Of a DNA stretch of 7,271 bases, positions 6,826-7,271 are shown one piece after another (positions within the stretch are counted from its first letter, which is position 1; every line of letters starts with the position of its first letter). Source of the stretch: Bryobacterales bacterium (GTDB taxonomy: Bacteria; Acidobacteriota; Terriglobia; Bryobacterales; Bryobacteraceae); NCBI GenBank assembly GCA_025353235.1, contig JANXQZ010000411.1, positions 1 through 7,271 on the forward strand. The letters run 5' to 3'. The notes beneath the pieces are model-generated. The model was not told the DNA's origin. It ran no database searches and was given only the letters and a program-made list of their open reading frames with translations. The position numbers were made by a program, and so were the translations under genes.

Positions 6826-6891
6826 AGGATTACTGCCCCACAACCCACGAGATCAACAAATATGCGTTTATAATTGGTTTGATTTCAAGAA

Positions 6892-6929
6892 CATCCAGAA
6901 TTGAGGCGTTGCGATTCCATTTCTGGATG
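6892..6929. repeat. Inverted repeat, 9-base arms, 20-base loop
   Basis: CATCCAGAA (6892-6900) pairs perfectly with TTCTGGATG (6921-6929). It begins 18 bases after the TATAAT box, so it would sit at the 5' end of any transcript started there. Alternatively it could be a split operator. Confidence 0.5.
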
Positions 6930-6933
6930 CTAC

Positions 6934-6951
6934 GCTCGAAGCAGATCGAGC
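6934..6951. repeat. Small hairpin with competing partner
   Basis: GCTCGA (6934-6939) and TCGAGC (6946-6951) form a six-base stem with a six-base loop. The right arm extended by one base, TCGAGCC (6946-6952), is also complementary to GGCTCGA (6967-6973), so two mutually exclusive stems are possible. Confidence 0.4.
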
Positions 6952-6986
6952 CGGTTTTGGCGGACTGGCTCGAGGGTGCTCATTGC

Positions 6987-7043
6987 ACGGACCGCTTGGG
7001 CTTGCGGTCCGTTAGGTCCGGCAGGCTGGTTACCTGCCGGACC
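6987..7043. terminator. Tandem strong hairpins between convergent genes, likely bidirectional terminator
   Basis: Hairpin one pairs ACGGACCGC (6987-6995) with GCGGTCCGT (7004-7012) around an eight-base loop. Hairpin two pairs GGTCCGGCAGG (7015-7025) with CCTGCCGGACC (7033-7043) around seven bases. Both stems are perfect and only two bases apart. The minus-strand gene stops at 7053, nine bases beyond hairpin two, the expected place for its terminator. On the plus strand GTTCTTAT follows, a weak T-rich tail. The lack of a true U-run means termination is inferred from position and stem strength. Confidence 0.6.
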
Positions 7044-7052
7044 GTTCTTATC

Positions 7053-7271
7053 CTAGTGGCGACTCCAGCCCTCGTGGTGCTCGCGGTAGTCAGCTAACCG
7101 GTGCAGATCGTCATTCAGAATTTCACGATCACGCGGAGCCAGCCGATTGTCTGCCACGACCTTACGAAAAGCCCCGATCACTTCATCGAGCGCCCGCTCG
7201 TCGTAGCGATTTTGGGCCAAGCCTTCCTGCAGTTCGTTCAACTCCTGCTTGACCCGCGCAATGCGGTACTG
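7053..7271 (-). CDS. C-terminal part of a small conserved helical protein, function unknown
   Basis: The frame is open from the window's right edge, giving 72 residues before a TAG stop at 7053-7055. The start is outside the window; a TTG at 7239-7241 is in frame but nothing shows it to be the start. The sequence is charged and helical (QELNELQEGLAQ, then LDEVIGAFRKVVADNRLAPRDREILNDDLHRLADYREHHEGW), with the look of a coiled-coil or helical-bundle tail. I associate the DNRL..RDR..L.DDL.RL.DYR.HHEG ending with hypothetical proteins of acidobacteria. Whether it is exported cannot be judged without the N-terminus. Tandem hairpins lie just downstream. Confidence 0.65.
   Translation of the reverse strand, partial: QYRIARVKQELNELQEGLAQNRYDERALDEVIGAFRKVVADNRLAPRDREILNDDLHRLADYREHHEGWSRH

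Larger units (their letters stand above)
6799..7052. other. Gene-free interval between convergent genes, rich in inverted repeats
   Basis: No convincing coding region is present. A plus-strand reading frame of 72 codons (6879-7097) is read through hairpins and resembles nothing. The interval holds, left to right: the second arm pair of the repeat above; a perfect TATAAT (6869-6874) in an AT-rich patch without a good -35 box; an inverted repeat 6892-6929; a small hairpin 6934-6951 whose right arm can instead pair with 6967-6973; and two strong tandem hairpins (6987-7012 and 7015-7043). It may be merely a two-way transcription barrier, or a small RNA with its own promoter and terminator. Confidence 0.5.

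Noticed and set aside
6773..7043. Successive inverted repeats as a CRISPR array or insertion sequence ends
   Set aside because: The arms differ from one another, spacing is irregular, there is no transposase, and no target-site duplication is visible.
6879..7097. 72-codon plus-strand reading frame with a hydrophobic end
   Set aside because: It reads through two perfect hairpins, has no ribosome binding site, and overlaps the opposing C-terminal fragment; the hydrophobic run comes from the antisense of that gene.

Overview
The window most likely comes from an acidobacterium of the Bryobacterales/Solibacter group. The strongest pointer is the secreted protein at 4771-6798. Its C-terminal region reads like the TIGR03437 domain, a family first described in Candidatus Solibacter and abundant in that lineage. 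The two short proteins of unknown function (1832-2359 and the fragment at 7053-7271) also look like lineage-typical hypotheticals. That placement is inference from protein style, not from a search. No plasmid, phage, insertion sequence, CRISPR or RNA gene of a known family is visible.

Layout. From 3 to 1562 (+) runs citramalate synthase (cimA), cut at its 5' end by the window edge. Its last 19 bases overlap, tail to tail, a DUF433 antitoxin-like gene (1544-1783, -). Upstream of that on the same strand is a conserved protein of unknown function made of two similar beta-rich modules (1832-2359, -). A 44-base divergent spacer follows, then a rightward block: a XerD-type tyrosine recombinase (2404-3306) and, 21 bases on, a CCA tRNA nucleotidyltransferase/poly(A) polymerase family protein (3328-4629). 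A 141-base spacer with a plausible promoter, a 12-base palindrome and a strong ribosome binding site leads to a large secreted beta-repeat protein with the TIGR03437 domain (4771-6798). This gene ends inside a palindromic repeat. The interval 6799-7052 has no gene but holds six inverted repeats and a perfect TATAAT. The last feature is the C-terminal part of a small helical protein on the minus strand (7053-7271).

How the genes relate. Most are ordinary housekeeping or lineage genes: isoleucine precursor synthesis, chromosome dimer resolution, tRNA 3'-end maturation and an exported protein. xerD and the nucleotidyltransferase gene are close enough to be cotranscribed, but no functional link is implied. 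I see no clear undescribed multi-gene system. The items most worth a second look are the structured interval 6869-7046 (possible small RNA or double terminator), the TIGR03437 protein whose C-terminus runs into a repeat, its threefold repeated ectodomain, and the altered nucleotide-binding motifs of the nucleotidyltransferase.
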